A stretch of DNA of 64,000 bases, taken from positions 1 through 64,000 of the forward strand of contig NZ_FQUV01000001.1 of the NCBI RefSeq assembly GCF_900129235.1, read 5' to 3'. The position numbers and the translations under genes are program-made. This document shows, one piece after another, positions 25,709 through 35,598 of this stretch. The notes beneath the pieces are model-generated. The model saw only the letters and a list, made by a program, of their open reading frames with translations. It made no database searches and was not told where the DNA came from. This DNA is from Litoreibacter ascidiaceicola. GTDB lineage: Bacteria; Pseudomonadota; Alphaproteobacteria; Rhodobacterales; Rhodobacteraceae. Within the stretch, counting starts at the first letter, position 1. Each line of letters starts with the position of its first letter.

Positions 25709-28117
25709 ATGCAAACTACCACCCGTGTCTGTGTCATTGGCGGCGGTGTCGTCGGATGTTCCGTCTTGTATCACCTCACGAAGCTTGGCTGGTCCGATGT
25801 CATGCTTGTAGAACGCTCCGAGCTGACCTCCGGTTCCACATGGCACGCAGCGGGCGGGTTCCACACGCTGAACGGCGACACCAATATGGCGGCGCTGCAA
25901 GGCTACACGATCAAGCTCTACCGCGAGTTGGAAGAAATCACCGGCATGTCCTGCGGGCTGCATCACGTCGGTGGCGTGACGCTGGCCGACAACAAAGACC
26001 GCTTCGACATGCTCGTGGCCGAGCGCGCCAAGCACCGCTATATGGGGCTGGAGACGGAAATCGTGTCGCCAGAGGAGATCGCCAAGATCGCACCGATCAC
26101 CAATCTGGATGGCATCGTCGGCGGGTTGTATGACCCGCTTGATGGCCATCTCGACCCCTCCGGCACGACCCATGCCTACGCCAAGGCGGCCCGCATGGGC
26201 GGCGCGACCATCGAAACACATGTGAAAGTAGAGGCCACGACGCAGCGCCCTGACGGCACATGGGATGTGGTGACCAACAAAGGCACCATCCACGCCGAGC
26301 ATGTCGTGAATGCAGGCGGTCTGTGGGCGCGTGAAGTCGGGGCCATGGCGGGCGTCTACCTACCGCTTCATCCGATGGAGCACCAGTATCTGGTGACCGA
26401 GGAAACCCCGGAAATCTACGAGCGCGATACCGAGCACCCGCATGTCATGGACCCCGCAGGTGAGTCCTATCTGCGCCAAGAAGGCCGCGGGTTGTGCATC
26501 GGTTTCTACGAACAACCTTGCCGACCATGGGCCATCGACGGCACGCCATGGGACTTCGGTCACGAGTTGCTGCCCGATGATTTCGACAAGATCGAAGACA
26601 GCATCACCTTCGCCTTCAAGCGCTTTCCGGTTCTGGAACGCGCAGGTGTCAAAACCGTCGTCCACGGCCCTTTCACCTTCGCACCCGACGGCAATCCACT
26701 GGTCGGCCCCGTGCCGGGCCTGCGTAACTATTGGTCCGCCTGCGGTGTCATGGCCGGCTTTTCGCAAGGCGGCGGTGTCGGCCTGATGCTGGCCCAGTGG
26801 ATGATCGAGGGCGAGACCGAGCGCGACACGTTCGCCATGGATGTCTCCCGCTTCGGCAACTGGATCACACCGGGCTACACGCGGCCCAAGGTGATTGAAA
26901 ACTACCAGCGCCGCTTCTCGGTCAGCTACCCGAACGAGGAGCTTCCCGCCGCACGCCCCCACCGCACGACGCCGATGTACGACATTTTCACGGAAATGGG
27001 CGCTGTCTGGGGCCAGCAATTCGGGCTGGAGGTCGCCAACTACTTCGCCCAAGGCGACGAGCCGACATTCGAAACCCCAAGCTTCCGCCGCTCCGACGCC
27101 TTTGACGCCACCGCGCGCGAGGTCAAAGCCGTGCGCAGCAAGGCAGGCATCAACGAGGTGCAAAACTTCGGCAAATTCCGCGTCACCGGCGAGGGTGCGC
27201 GCGCATGGCTGAACCGTATCATGGCGGGCCGCATCCCGACCCAAGGTCGCTTGTCACTCACCCCGATGCTATCCCATAAGGGCCGTCTGATCGGAGATTT
27301 CACCGTCTCCTGCGCGTCAGAAACCGAGTTCTACCTCACGGCCTCTTATGGCTCGCAATCTTACCACATGCGGTGGTTTGAGCAGAATGCGCTGGACGAT
27401 GTGAGGGTCGAAAACATCTCCGACACACTCACCGGTTTCCAGATCGCAGGCCCCCTGTCACGCGACATCCTGCAAGCCTGCACCCGCGATGATGTCGCCT
27501 CCATGCGCTTCATGGATGTGCGCGAGATGACCGTGGGACAAGTCGCCTGCCGCGTGCAACGCGTCAGCTACACCGGCGATCTGGGCTTCGAGATTTACTG
27601 CAACCCCATGGATCAGCGCCAGCTTTGGCAAACGCTCTGGTCTGAAGGCCGACCCAAAGGCCTGACCCCGTTCGGCATGCGCGCAATGATGTCGCTCAGG
27701 CTCGATAAGTTCTTCGGCTCATGGTTGTCGGAATTTTCCCCCGATTACACTGCGGCCGAAACCGGTATGGACCGTTTTATCAGCTTCAAGAAAAACACCA
27801 ACTTCATCGGTCGCAAAGCGGCCGAGGCCGAGCGCGCAACTCCACCAGACCGCCAACTCTGTGCCTTCGAAATTGACGCGGATGATGCCGATGTCATGGC
27901 CTACGAGCCGGTCTTTATTGACGGCACGGTGCAAGGCTTCTGCACATCAGGTGGCTATGCGCACCATTCGGCCAAATCCATCGCACTCGCGCTCATTCCA
28001 CGCGATCAGGCAAAAGACGGCTTAAAGGTCGAGATCGAGATCTTAGGATCCCTACGCGCTGCAACGCTTATCTCAACGCCTCCATTCGACGCTGACGGCT
28101 CTCGCATGCGCGGCTAG
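25709..28117 (+). CDS. FAD-dependent oxidoreductase with C-terminal GcvT domain (dimethylglycine/sarcosine dehydrogenase type), paralogue 2
   Basis: Same architecture as the gene at 21753: dinucleotide motif GGGVVGCSVLYHL (residues 11-23), SGSTWHAA with the putative flavinylated His46, FAO_M linker, then a GcvT-type domain with RVSYTGDLGFEIYC near residues 615-630. Length 802. The two proteins are clearly homologous along their full length but diverged, for example HGLHDNNNITRI versus FHTLNGDTNMAAL after the His, so they should differ in substrate. Start ATG has GAGG upstream. Its end is followed by a dispersed repeat and a terminator that serves the opposing gene. Confidence 0.9.
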   Translation: MQTTTRVCVIGGGVVGCSVLYHLTKLGWSDVMLVERSELTSGSTWHAAGGFHTLNGDTNMAALQGYTIKLYRELEEITGMSCGLHHVGGVTLADNKDRFDMLVAERAKHRYMGLETEIVSPEEIAKIAPITNLDGIVGGLYDPLDGHLDPSGTTHAYAKAARMGGATIETHVKVEATTQRPDGTWDVVTNKGTIHAEHVVNAGGLWAREVGAMAGVYLPLHPMEHQYLVTEETPEIYERDTEHPHVMDPAGESYLRQEGRGLCIGFYEQPCRPWAIDGTPWDFGHELLPDDFDKIEDSITFAFKRFPVLERAGVKTVVHGPFTFAPDGNPLVGPVPGLRNYWSACGVMAGFSQGGGVGLMLAQWMIEGETERDTFAMDVSRFGNWITPGYTRPKVIENYQRRFSVSYPNEELPAARPHRTTPMYDIFTEMGAVWGQQFGLEVANYFAQGDEPTFETPSFRRSDAFDATAREVKAVRSKAGINEVQNFGKFRVTGEGARAWLNRIMAGRIPTQGRLSLTPMLSHKGRLIGDFTVSCASETEFYLTASYGSQSYHMRWFEQNALDDVRVENISDTLTGFQIAGPLSRDILQACTRDDVASMRFMDVREMTVGQVACRVQRVSYTGDLGFEIYCNPMDQRQLWQTLWSEGRPKGLTPFGMRAMMSLRLDKFFGSWLSEFSPDYTAAETGMDRFISFKKNTNFIGRKAAEAERATPPDRQLCAFEIDADDADVMAYEPVFIDGTVQGFCTSGGYAHHSAKSIALALIPRDQAKDGLKVEIEILGSLRAATLISTPPFDADGSRMRG

Positions 28118-28119
28118 GG

Positions 28120-28156
28120 TTTCATCTTGGCAGAAATATTCCCGCCGGAGGCATCC
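28120..28156. repeat. Dispersed intergenic element, long form (copy 1), with hairpin
   Basis: Starts TTCATCTTGGCAGAAATATT and ends with CCCGCCGGAGGCATCC. It matches the copy at 39548-39583 almost base for base. Its second half pairs with the following CCGGCGGG to form an 8-base hairpin stem (28141-28148 with 28157-28164). Confidence 0.65.
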
Positions 28157-28173
28157 CCGGCGGGCTTCAAAGA

Positions 28174-28190
28174 AAACCCCTTTTCGGGGT
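28174..28190 (-). terminator. Rho-independent terminator of the alaS-DUF1330 transcript
   Basis: On the minus strand ACCCC-GAAAA-GGGGT followed by TTTC begins within the last codon of the DUF1330 gene and ends the alaS transcript. The stem is short but perfect. Confidence 0.65.
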
Positions 28191-28480
28191 CAATCCAACT
28201 CTTCAACGATCATCAGGTCCCGCTCTGCGGCACCTTCTGCAAACTTTAAGGCTGCCTGATAAGCCTCTGAATAATAACATTCATGTGCGCGCTGCAACGA
28301 CGGAAACCGTGCCACGACATTCCGTGCGCGGTCGTTGCCTTCCAGTTGTTCATACGCCCCGTTGCGCGCCAGAAACACACCCTGATGATCGGCAATAGCC
28401 GCCGTGGCGCCCGCCGCGTATTTGGCATAGCGCTCCGCGTCGGTGACCTTCACATGGGCGATCCATAAAGCTGTTGGCAT
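28190..28480 (-). CDS. DUF1330 family protein
   Basis: Small cytoplasmic protein of 96 residues with the dimeric alpha-beta barrel fold of DUF1330. It opens TALWIAHVKVTDAERYAKYA and continues HQGVFLARNGAYEQLEG, with the family's conserved VARFPSLQRAHECYYSEAYQ and a terminal ERDLMIVEE. Start at 28480 is fixed by GGAGG just upstream; a longer frame would run back into alaS. The stop of alaS lies only two bases from this start, so it is the downstream member of an alaS operon. Function unknown. Confidence 0.9.
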   Translation of the reverse strand: MPTALWIAHVKVTDAERYAKYAAGATAAIADHQGVFLARNGAYEQLEGNDRARNVVARFPSLQRAHECYYSEAYQAALKFAEGAAERDLMIVEELD

Positions 28481-28481
28481 T

Positions 28482-31130
28482 CTATCCTCCAATGACGGCC
28501 TTGGCCGCGCTGATTGCTGCGTCTGAATTCTCGGCGCTCGCGCCGCCGCCTTGTGCCATGGCTGGACGGCCACCGCCACCTTTGCCACCCAACTCGGCCA
28601 CTGCCGCGCGCACCAGATCGACCGCCGATAAGTCTGCGGTCAAATCATCCGTAACGCCAGCCGCCACTGCCGCTTTGCCGTCTGCATCCGCGATTAACAG
28701 CACCGCGCCAGACCCCATCCGCGCCTTGTGCTCGTCGATCAGCGCGGGAAGGTCCTTGCCAGATACGCCCGATAGCACTTGCGCAAAGAATGCCGTCCCA
28801 CCGATATCTTCATCCGCCACCTGAGCCGCACCGCCGCTCATGGCCAATTCGCGACGCAAAGCTGCAACCTCGTTTGACAAGGCCTTGCGTTCCTCCAGCA
28901 GCGCTTTGACACGGGCAGGCACGTCTTCCGCCGACGCCTTCAGTGTCAAAGCCGTTTGCGCCAAACGCGCATCCTGGGCGCTCAGATAGTCAAACGCCGC
29001 CTGCCCTGTCAAAGCTTCGATCCGGCGCACGCCCGCGCTGGACGCAGTATCGCCCAAGCTCACAAACATCCCGATGTCACCGGTCTGTTTCACATGCGTT
29101 CCGCCACACAGCTCGATCGAATAGGTCTGCCCGTCAGCGCCTTTACCCGTTGCATCGCGCCCCATGGAGACCACCCGCACCTCGTCACCATATTTCTCGC
29201 CAAACAGCGCTTGGGCCCCAATCTCACGCGCGTCATCCGGTGTCATAATCCGCGTCTCAACCGTGCTGTTCTGACGGATGAAGCGGTTCACATCCGCCTC
29301 GACCTGACGCAGTTCGTCCAAGGACAAGGCCTTGTTGTGGCTGAAATCAAACCGCAAACGGTCATCTGCATTCAATGACCCGCGCTGCGCCACATGATCC
29401 CCCAAGGCTTCGCGTAGGGCTTCGTGCAGCAGGTGCGTGGCCGAGTGGTTTGCACGGATCGAACTCCGGCGCGCGTGGTCCACAACCAGTTCCGTTCCCG
29501 CGCCGACGCGCAGCACGCCGTCCGTCACATCAGTAAAGTGAATAAACACACCCGCCGCCTTGCGCGTGTCAGTCACGGTCCCTGAGCCAGTATCCGTCTT
29601 GACTGTTCCGCTATCGCCAACCTGACCGCCGCTCTCGGCGTAAAACGGTGACTGGTTGAAGACCAGCTGCACCGTTTCGCCTGCGGTCGCAGCCTCCACC
29701 AGCGCGCCGTCCTTCAGAATGGCCAGCAGCTGCCCTTCCGCCTTCTCGGTGTCATATCCCAGAAAATCGGTCGTCCCGTGCTTGTCCGCAACATCAAACC
29801 AGACGGTGCTATCGGCAGCCTCGCCCGTCCCGGCCCAAGATGCGCGGGCCTTGGCTTTCTGTTCAGCCATAGCCGCGTCGAAGCCGTCCGTGTCGACGCT
29901 CCGTCCTTTTTCGCGCAAGGCATCCTGAGTCAGATCCAGCGGAAACCCGTAGGTGTCATAGAGTTTGAACGCGGCCTGCCCCGGCAACTCGGCACCCTCG
30001 GCCAACCCGTCCAACTCGTCGTCCAGCAAGCGCAATCCGCGCTCCAGCGTCTGCTTGAAACGCGTTTCTTCTGCGCGCAGAGTCTCTTCAATCAATGCCT
30101 GCGCCTGACCCAGTTCCGGATACGCTGCCCCCATCTGACCCACCAGTGACGGAACAAGCTGATACATCACAGGGTCTTTCGCCCCCAACAAATGCGCATG
30201 TCGCATCGCGCGACGCATGATCCGGCGCAGCACATACCCGCGCCCGTCATTGGACGGCATCACGCCATCCGCAATCAGGAACGAGGTCGAGCGCAAATGG
30301 TCTGCAATCACCCGATGATGCACATTAAGATCGCCAAACGGATCAGTGGAGGTGGCATTGGCCGACGCCTCGATCAGCGCTATGAACAGATCGGTATCGT
30401 AATTGTCATGGCTTCCTTGAAGCAGCGCGGCAATCCGTTCCAGACCCATTCCGGTATCAATGCTTTGCATATCAAGCGCACGCATGGAGCCGTCCTCGAA
30501 CTGCTCGTTCTGCATGAAAACGATGTTCCATATCTCAATAAAGCGGTCGCCATCTTCCTCTGGGCTGCCGGGCGGGCCGCCCCAAATATGGTCGCCATGA
30601 TCATAGAAAATCTCGGTGCAAGGACCACAAGGGCCAGTCGGGCCCATTTGCCAGAAATTGTCGGAGGTGGCGATACGGATGATCCGGTCCTCCGGCACGC
30701 CCATTTTCTTCCAGATGTCGTAGGCCTCGTCATCGGTATGGTAAACAGTGACCGTCAGGCGGTCCTTGTCGATGCCAAAATCCTTGGTGATCAATTCCCA
30801 AGCGAACGCAATTGCCTCGTCTTTGAAATAATCACCGAAGCTGAAATTCCCCAGCATTTCGAAAAACGTGTGGTGCCGCGCGGTATAGCCGACATTGTCC
30901 AGATCGTTGTGCTTGCCACCTGCGCGTACGCATTTCTGTGCTGTCGTCGCCCGTTTGTAATCCCGCGTCTCAACCCCGGTGAACAGGTTCTTGAACTGAA
31001 CCATTCCCGAATTCGCAAACATCAATGTCGGATCATTGCGTGGCACCAACGGGCTGGAAGGTTGCACCGAATGGCCCTGCTTTTCAAAGTAGCGCAGGAA
31101 GGTCGAGCGGATATCGTTCAGGCTGGGCAT
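28482..31130 (-). CDS. alaS: Alanine-tRNA ligase
   Basis: Charges tRNA-Ala in the cytoplasm. It opens [20 protein letters not shown] as usual for the enzyme; the class II motif 3 segment [13 protein letters not shown] is near residue 230-245. The editing domain with zinc-type residues [11 protein letters not shown] and [13 protein letters not shown] (near 560 and 665) and a C-terminal DHHA1 domain ending with [16 protein letters not shown] are present. Length 882 with the ATG at 31130; an upstream in-frame GTG at 31139 would add three residues. Complete, no anomalies. Confidence 0.97.
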   Translation of the reverse strand: MPSLNDIRSTFLRYFEKQGHSVQPSSPLVPRNDPTLMFANSGMVQFKNLFTGVETRDYKRATTAQKCVRAGGKHNDLDNVGYTARHHTFFEMLGNFSFGDYFKDEAIAFAWELITKDFGIDKDRLTVTVYHTDDEAYDIWKKMGVPEDRIIRIATSDNFWQMGPTGPCGPCTEIFYDHGDHIWGGPPGSPEEDGDRFIEIWNIVFMQNEQFEDGSMRALDMQSIDTGMGLERIAALLQGSHDNYDTDLFIALIEASANATSTDPFGDLNVHHRVIADHLRSTSFLIADGVMPSNDGRGYVLRRIMRRAMRHAHLLGAKDPVMYQLVPSLVGQMGAAYPELGQAQALIEETLRAEETRFKQTLERGLRLLDDELDGLAEGAELPGQAAFKLYDTYGFPLDLTQDALREKGRSVDTDGFDAAMAEQKAKARASWAGTGEAADSTVWFDVADKHGTTDFLGYDTEKAEGQLLAILKDGALVEAATAGETVQLVFNQSPFYAESGGQVGDSGTVKTDTGSGTVTDTRKAAGVFIHFTDVTDGVLRVGAGTELVVDHARRSSIRANHSATHLLHEALREALGDHVAQRGSLNADDRLRFDFSHNKALSLDELRQVEADVNRFIRQNSTVETRIMTPDDAREIGAQALFGEKYGDEVRVVSMGRDATGKGADGQTYSIELCGGTHVKQTGDIGMFVSLGDTASSAGVRRIEALTGQAAFDYLSAQDARLAQTALTLKASAEDVPARVKALLEERKALSNEVAALRRELAMSGGAAQVADEDIGGTAFFAQVLSGVSGKDLPALIDEHKARMGSGAVLLIADADGKAAVAAGVTDDLTADLSAVDLVRAAVAELGGKGGGGRPAMAQGGGASAENSDAAISAAKAVIGG

Positions 31131-31220
31131 AAGGATCACTTTGCATTGTTTGCACCAGCAAATATCCCCCCACGTCGTGCAGGTAAAGCCATCCCCTGCG
31201 AAATGCCGCTGTGAAACGAA

Positions 31221-31246
31221 AAAGGACGGCCCGAAAGCCGTCCTTT
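31221..31246 (-). terminator. Rho-independent terminator of recA
   Basis: Perfect 10-base stem AAAGGACGGC / GCCGTCCTTT with a 6-base loop; on the minus strand the stem ends in CCTTTTTC. It lies 40 bases after the recA stop. Confidence 0.9.
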
Positions 31247-31286
31247 AGAATTTCCCGACATCACAGGGCGTAACCCTGCTGCCGTG

Positions 31287-32399
31287 TTATCCTTCGATCA
31301 GACCGTCCGTATCATCATCGGACAAGGTGTCTTTTTCGATCGCAGCTTCTTTTTCAATTTCAGGCATGTCGAATTCTAGCCCGTGCGCTGCGCGGATTTT
31401 GTCTTCAATCTCCAACGCGATGCGATTGTTTTCCTTCAGGAAAGTTTTCGCGTTTTCACGGCCTTGCCCGATCCGGTCATCCCCATAGCTGAACCAGGAC
31501 CCCGACTTTTCGACCACGCCAGCTTTGACACCCAGATCAAGCAACTCGCCCATCTTGGAGATGCCTTCGCCATACATGATGTCGAATTCAACCTGCTTGA
31601 ACGGCGGGGCCACCTTGTTTTTCACCACTTTCACGCGGGTCTGGTTGCCGACAACTTCGTCACGATCTTTCAAGGCGCCGATACGGCGGATGTCGAGGCG
31701 GACCGAAGAATAGAATTTCAAGGCGTTACCGCCAGTCGTCGTTTCAGGGCTGCCAAACATAACCCCGATTTTCATCCGGATCTGGTTGATAAAGATCACC
31801 ATACAATTGGAGCGCGAGATCGAGCTTGTCAGCTTCCGCATGGCTTGGCTCATCAGGCGTGCATGCACCCCGACGGAACTGTCGCCCATATCGCCTTCAA
31901 GTTCCGATTTCGGCGTTAACGCCGCAACGGAATCGACAACAACCATGCTGACGGCCCCTGAACGCACCAATGTGTCAACGATTTCCAGCGCCTGCTCGCC
32001 CGTGTCAGGCTGCGAGATCAGCAATTCGTCCAGATCAACACCAAGCTTGCGTGCGTATTGCGGATCCAACGCGTGCTCGGCATCGACGAACGCGCAAACA
32101 CCACCTTTTTTCTGCGCTTCTGCGACACAATGCAGAGTAAGCGTTGTCTTGCCCGACGACTCGGGGCCGTAAATCTCAATCACCCGCCCTTTGGGCAGAC
32201 CGCCAATACCAAGCGCGATATCCAGGCCCAGCGACCCCGTCGAGATTGACTCCATTTGCTGAATGGCATTTTCGCCGCCCAGCTTCATGATGGAACCTTT
32301 GCCGAACTGTCGTTCGATCTGCGCCAGCGCCGAATCCAGCGCTTTTTGTTTATTGCTCTGATCTTTAGGGTTCATTTTGAGGAGTTCTGCTGTTGCCAT
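31287..32399 (-). CDS. recA: Recombinase RecA
   Basis: ATP-dependent strand-exchange protein and co-protease for LexA. Walker [10 protein letters not shown], the loop segments [18 protein letters not shown] and QIRMKIGV, and an acidic C-terminal tail ([14 protein letters not shown]) are present. Length 370. The ATG at 32399 gives the usual short N-terminal leader before [20 protein letters not shown]; a longer frame to 32498 would run through the LexA box and is rejected. Expression should be SOS-induced through that box, about 50 bases upstream. Confidence 0.98.
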   Translation of the reverse strand: MATAELLKMNPKDQSNKQKALDSALAQIERQFGKGSIMKLGGENAIQQMESISTGSLGLDIALGIGGLPKGRVIEIYGPESSGKTTLTLHCVAEAQKKGGVCAFVDAEHALDPQYARKLGVDLDELLISQPDTGEQALEIVDTLVRSGAVSMVVVDSVAALTPKSELEGDMGDSSVGVHARLMSQAMRKLTSSISRSNCMVIFINQIRMKIGVMFGSPETTTGGNALKFYSSVRLDIRRIGALKDRDEVVGNQTRVKVVKNKVAPPFKQVEFDIMYGEGISKMGELLDLGVKAGVVEKSGSWFSYGDDRIGQGRENAKTFLKENNRIALEIEDKIRAAHGLEFDMPEIEKEAAIEKDTLSDDDTDGLIEG

Positions 32400-32449
32400 G
32401 GTTTCGTCCCTTATTTCACACCGCCCTATATGCGGCAATGACTGCTTAT

Positions 32450-32464
32450 GTTCGCCTCTTGTTC
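32450..32464. promoter_or_regulatory. LexA (SOS) box upstream of recA
   Basis: GTTC-N7-GTTC (GTTCGCCTCTTGTTC), the direct-repeat operator recognised by alphaproteobacterial LexA. On the recA strand it reads GAAC-N7-GAAC and lies 50 bases before the recA start. Confidence 0.9.
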
Positions 32465-32578
32465 TCGGATGTATGAGCACAAAAAGAGAACACTTCAAGT
32501 AAAATCTTTAGCTATCTTTTCCGGAGCAGGGTTAAGGAGTAGTTTAAAACTCAATAAAAACAGGCAGGCGCACAGTAG

Positions 32579-33193
32579 ATGATGATATTCTTTAAAGAAC
32601 GGCTGGCCTTTCTTGCTGTTCCTAAAACCGGAACATCGGCCCTCGAGAACGCACTTGGCCCGAAAGCATCGGTCATTTTTCGCGACCCACCGGGAATCAA
32701 GCACACCAACGCCCGCAGTTTTGAAGCTAAATATCGCCAGCTTTTTGAGCGCGGGAATTTACCACCACTCGAGACGATGGCTGTAATGCGCGAACCGGTG
32801 GAGTGGTTGGGAAGTTGGTATCGCTATCGGCAACGACCGGCTTTGAACGGCCATCCGAATAGCACGGCAAGTCTTAGCTTTGACGACTTTGTCGCTGCCT
32901 ATCTGGCAGACGCGCAACCTGCATTTGCAAATGTCGGCCAGCAATCCCGCTTTGTGACAGACCAAAGCGGCGATCTCTTGATCAATCACCTGTTCTCTTA
33001 TCACGACCTTGCCGCAGCAATCCGGTTTCTGGAAGACCGGCTGGATCGACAAATCAGTCTCAAATCAATTAACCAATCGCCAAAACAAGAAATCTCGCTG
33101 TCGCCGACCTTGTCTGCGGAGTTACGCAAAACATGCGCGCTCGATTTCGAGATTTATCAAGCGCTGCAGGATGGCCCGCTCTCGATTGCCTAA
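32579..33193 (+). CDS. Sulfotransferase-like protein
   Basis: Probably transfers sulfate from PAPS to an unknown acceptor. The 5'-phosphosulfate-binding loop AVPKTGTSALENAL is near residues 13-26, and the 3'-phosphate motif MREPVEWLGSWYRYR near 69-83; both are typical of bacterial sulfotransferases. Length 204 is short, lacking part of the C-terminal region. The start is the first of two adjacent ATGs; no clear ribosome-binding site. A+T content is higher than in flanking recA and cckA, hinting at an independent origin. Such genes occur commonly in roseobacters and often act on polysaccharides or glycoproteins. Confidence 0.75.
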   Translation: MMIFFKERLAFLAVPKTGTSALENALGPKASVIFRDPPGIKHTNARSFEAKYRQLFERGNLPPLETMAVMREPVEWLGSWYRYRQRPALNGHPNSTASLSFDDFVAAYLADAQPAFANVGQQSRFVTDQSGDLLINHLFSYHDLAAAIRFLEDRLDRQISLKSINQSPKQEISLSPTLSAELRKTCALDFEIYQALQDGPLSIA

Positions 33194-33207
33194 GCCTTTT
33201 GGGCCGG

Positions 33208-35562
33208 TCAGGCAGCAGAGCTTAGATGACGTCGCACTGTTGACGTCAGTTCATCAAGCGAGAAAGGTTTCGGTAAAAACGCAGATTCCGGAATGGTGAG
33301 CTGTTCTTCCACCGTGCTGCCATCCGCGTAGCCGGACATGAAGACGACCCTCAACTGCGGGCGTAATTTGCGGGCTTCTTTGACCCAGGTGGGTCCATCC
33401 ATGCCCGGCATAATGACATCTGTCAGCACGATATCGATATTCAGTGCCTCGTCCCCGAGAAGATCAAGCGCCGTCTCGCCGCAATCGGCCTCAACGACCT
33501 GAAATCCACGGTATTGCAACGCGCGGCTTGCGAAGGCACGGACCGGCGCTTCATCTTCGACGAGAAGCACAACACCGTCTGCGGGCCCCACGTCCAAAAG
33601 GATTGGAGCCGGTTCCGACACTTTGGCAATCTCAATGGGTTTATCATGAGTCGGGAAGTAAATTGTGAAGACGGTTCCCCGCTCCCATTCGCTGTCCGCG
33701 AAGATAAACCCGCCCGACTGTTTGATAATCCCGTAGGCTGTCGACAGGCCCAAGCCTGTCCCCTCGCCCGTTTTCTTGGTCGTGTAAAACGGCTCGAATA
33801 TCTTGGGGAGCTTTTCGACCGGAATGCCGCATCCGTCATCGCTGACTTTCACCAGAACATAGTCACCGGCAGGAACCACCGCGCGGTCGCGTCGCAATTC
33901 AGACGTGAGTTTGACATTGCGCGTTTCGATATTGATCTCGCCTTGCCCGTCTAATGCGTCACGTGCATTCACCACGAGGTTCATCAGCACCTGTTCCAAC
34001 TGCCGACGATCCGCGCGCACCGACATCAGGTTCGGATCGTGCCGCAATGTCAGTGAAATCTGTGCACCAACCAACCTGTTCAGCAGGTGCGTCAGGTCTG
34101 ATAGCGTGTCCCGCATATCCAGAACTTCAAGCTGAAGGTTCTGTTTGCGCGAAAACGCAAGAAGCTGGCCTACCAACGACGCTGCGCGGTTGGCGTTCTG
34201 GTTGATCTGTTCAAGGTCCGCGTAATCGGAATCGCCTGAATCATGGCGAAGCATCAACAAGTCGCAATGACCCGAAATCGCAGTCAGCAAGTTATTGAAA
34301 TCATGCGCAACGCCGCCTGCCAATTGACCAATTGCCTGCATTTTCTGGCTCTGCACAAACTGCTTTTCCAAGGACTTGAGCTCGGTGGCATCATTGATAA
34401 GCGCAATCAGGGAGACTTCACCATCATGGATCACACGGCCGAGCGTAACCTGAACATACATTTCGTCAGAACCGCGCCGACATTTCAAAACTTCGGGACG
34501 GTGCAGCCCCCGACCTTCGGCCGCGTCAGCAAGCCAATCGCTCACCGGACGGCCAAGCCCCTCGATCAAGTCGTTCAAGCTGTCGGCCGGATCGTCGTCA
34601 AGCGCCAGCAAAGCCCGCGCGATACGGTTGGAATCACGCACCCGCCCGTCCCGCTCAAGCTCAAGCAGCGCGATCGGGAAATCCTCCAACTGCGCCATCG
34701 TTGTTTTCGCGGCAATGACGTCGGAAATAGGTGCTAGGAAAAACTCGGTGCGGCCCAAAGCGCTTTCCAAGATGACCACCATAACATCAACAAGACCGTT
34801 CGGGCTATTGACGACGGCATGCTCACCAGATGTCGTCGGTACCTCGGTGAAGATGCTACTCAGTGACTTCACCCGACCACCAACAAGTTTTCGCATCGCC
34901 TCGTTCATAAACAAAACAGACCCCGACCCGCCAACGGTGAACATCGGCAGCGAAAGTCGTTCAGCAGCGTGCCCCTTGCCCGCTTGGTCAGTCTGGCTAT
35001 GAACCCGCCAGATAATATCTTCGGAATTTGCGACCCGATGCGCCGAGATGCGAAAACTTCCGCGACGCGTAACAACGTCTTCATGCGCTGCGTTGGTTTT
35101 TTGCGCTTTGGCCTGAAGACGGAACACGATTGCGCCTGCATTGCTCATCAGCTGAGCAAGCACCTGTTCCAGCGCTTCACCGTCGGCGGTTGGCAGTAAT
35201 TTTTGAGCTGCCGCGTTTCTGGACAGAACAACCCCGCTGGAGTCCGTCACAAAAACGGCCCGTTCCTCATAGGCAATCAAATCCTCAACGGACGCCGCTG
35301 TTGGAACGTCTTGAGCTGTACGTTTCTGTATCATAACCACGGCAATCCCCGCGAAACCGCTGATTACCAGACCAATCAGAAGCCCGCGAACGTCAGGGAC
35401 AAAGAGCAACGACATTCCGAAAACTACTGCAAGAAGCACCGGAAGCTTGGAGCGCGATGCATATCCACTGCGTATCCGACGTGCAGCGCCGCTTGCCTCC
35501 ACCAGTTGGTCCAAACCTGCACTCCCGTTAGAATCAATCCCTAAGACCATCCCCCAGAACAA
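33208..35562 (-). CDS. cckA: Hybrid sensor histidine kinase CckA
   Basis: Membrane-bound kinase/phosphatase that, through ChpT, sets phosphorylation of CtrA (motility, gene-transfer agent and cell-cycle control). Two transmembrane helices (about residues 40-80) precede PAS-like sensor regions (about 95-400). HisKA has GGVAHDFNNLLTAI with phospho-accepting His420, followed by the ATPase domain (LMNLVVNARDAL, DGCGIP, GTGLGLSTAYGI) and a receiver domain with Asp715 (VLTDVIMPGMDGP). Length 784. Start is TTG at 35562 because AAGGAG lies seven bases upstream of it; the in-frame ATG at 35550 has no spaced ribosome-binding site. Complete. Confidence 0.94.
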   Translation of the reverse strand: MFWGMVLGIDSNGSAGLDQLVEASGAARRIRSGYASRSKLPVLLAVVFGMSLLFVPDVRGLLIGLVISGFAGIAVVMIQKRTAQDVPTAASVEDLIAYEERAVFVTDSSGVVLSRNAAAQKLLPTADGEALEQVLAQLMSNAGAIVFRLQAKAQKTNAAHEDVVTRRGSFRISAHRVANSEDIIWRVHSQTDQAGKGHAAERLSLPMFTVGGSGSVLFMNEAMRKLVGGRVKSLSSIFTEVPTTSGEHAVVNSPNGLVDVMVVILESALGRTEFFLAPISDVIAAKTTMAQLEDFPIALLELERDGRVRDSNRIARALLALDDDPADSLNDLIEGLGRPVSDWLADAAEGRGLHRPEVLKCRRGSDEMYVQVTLGRVIHDGEVSLIALINDATELKSLEKQFVQSQKMQAIGQLAGGVAHDFNNLLTAISGHCDLLMLRHDSGDSDYADLEQINQNANRAASLVGQLLAFSRKQNLQLEVLDMRDTLSDLTHLLNRLVGAQISLTLRHDPNLMSVRADRRQLEQVLMNLVVNARDALDGQGEINIETRNVKLTSELRRDRAVVPAGDYVLVKVSDDGCGIPVEKLPKIFEPFYTTKKTGEGTGLGLSTAYGIIKQSGGFIFADSEWERGTVFTIYFPTHDKPIEIAKVSEPAPILLDVGPADGVVLLVEDEAPVRAFASRALQYRGFQVVEADCGETALDLLGDEALNIDIVLTDVIMPGMDGPTWVKEARKLRPQLRVVFMSGYADGSTVEEQLTIPESAFLPKPFSLDELTSTVRRHLSSAA

Positions 35563-35598
35563 TTAACTGCTCCTTAACGGGCGACTTAGGCTCGACTA

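Noticed and set aside
32400-32498. Longer start for recA
   Set aside because: It would run through the LexA box; recA proteins begin close to the chosen ATG.
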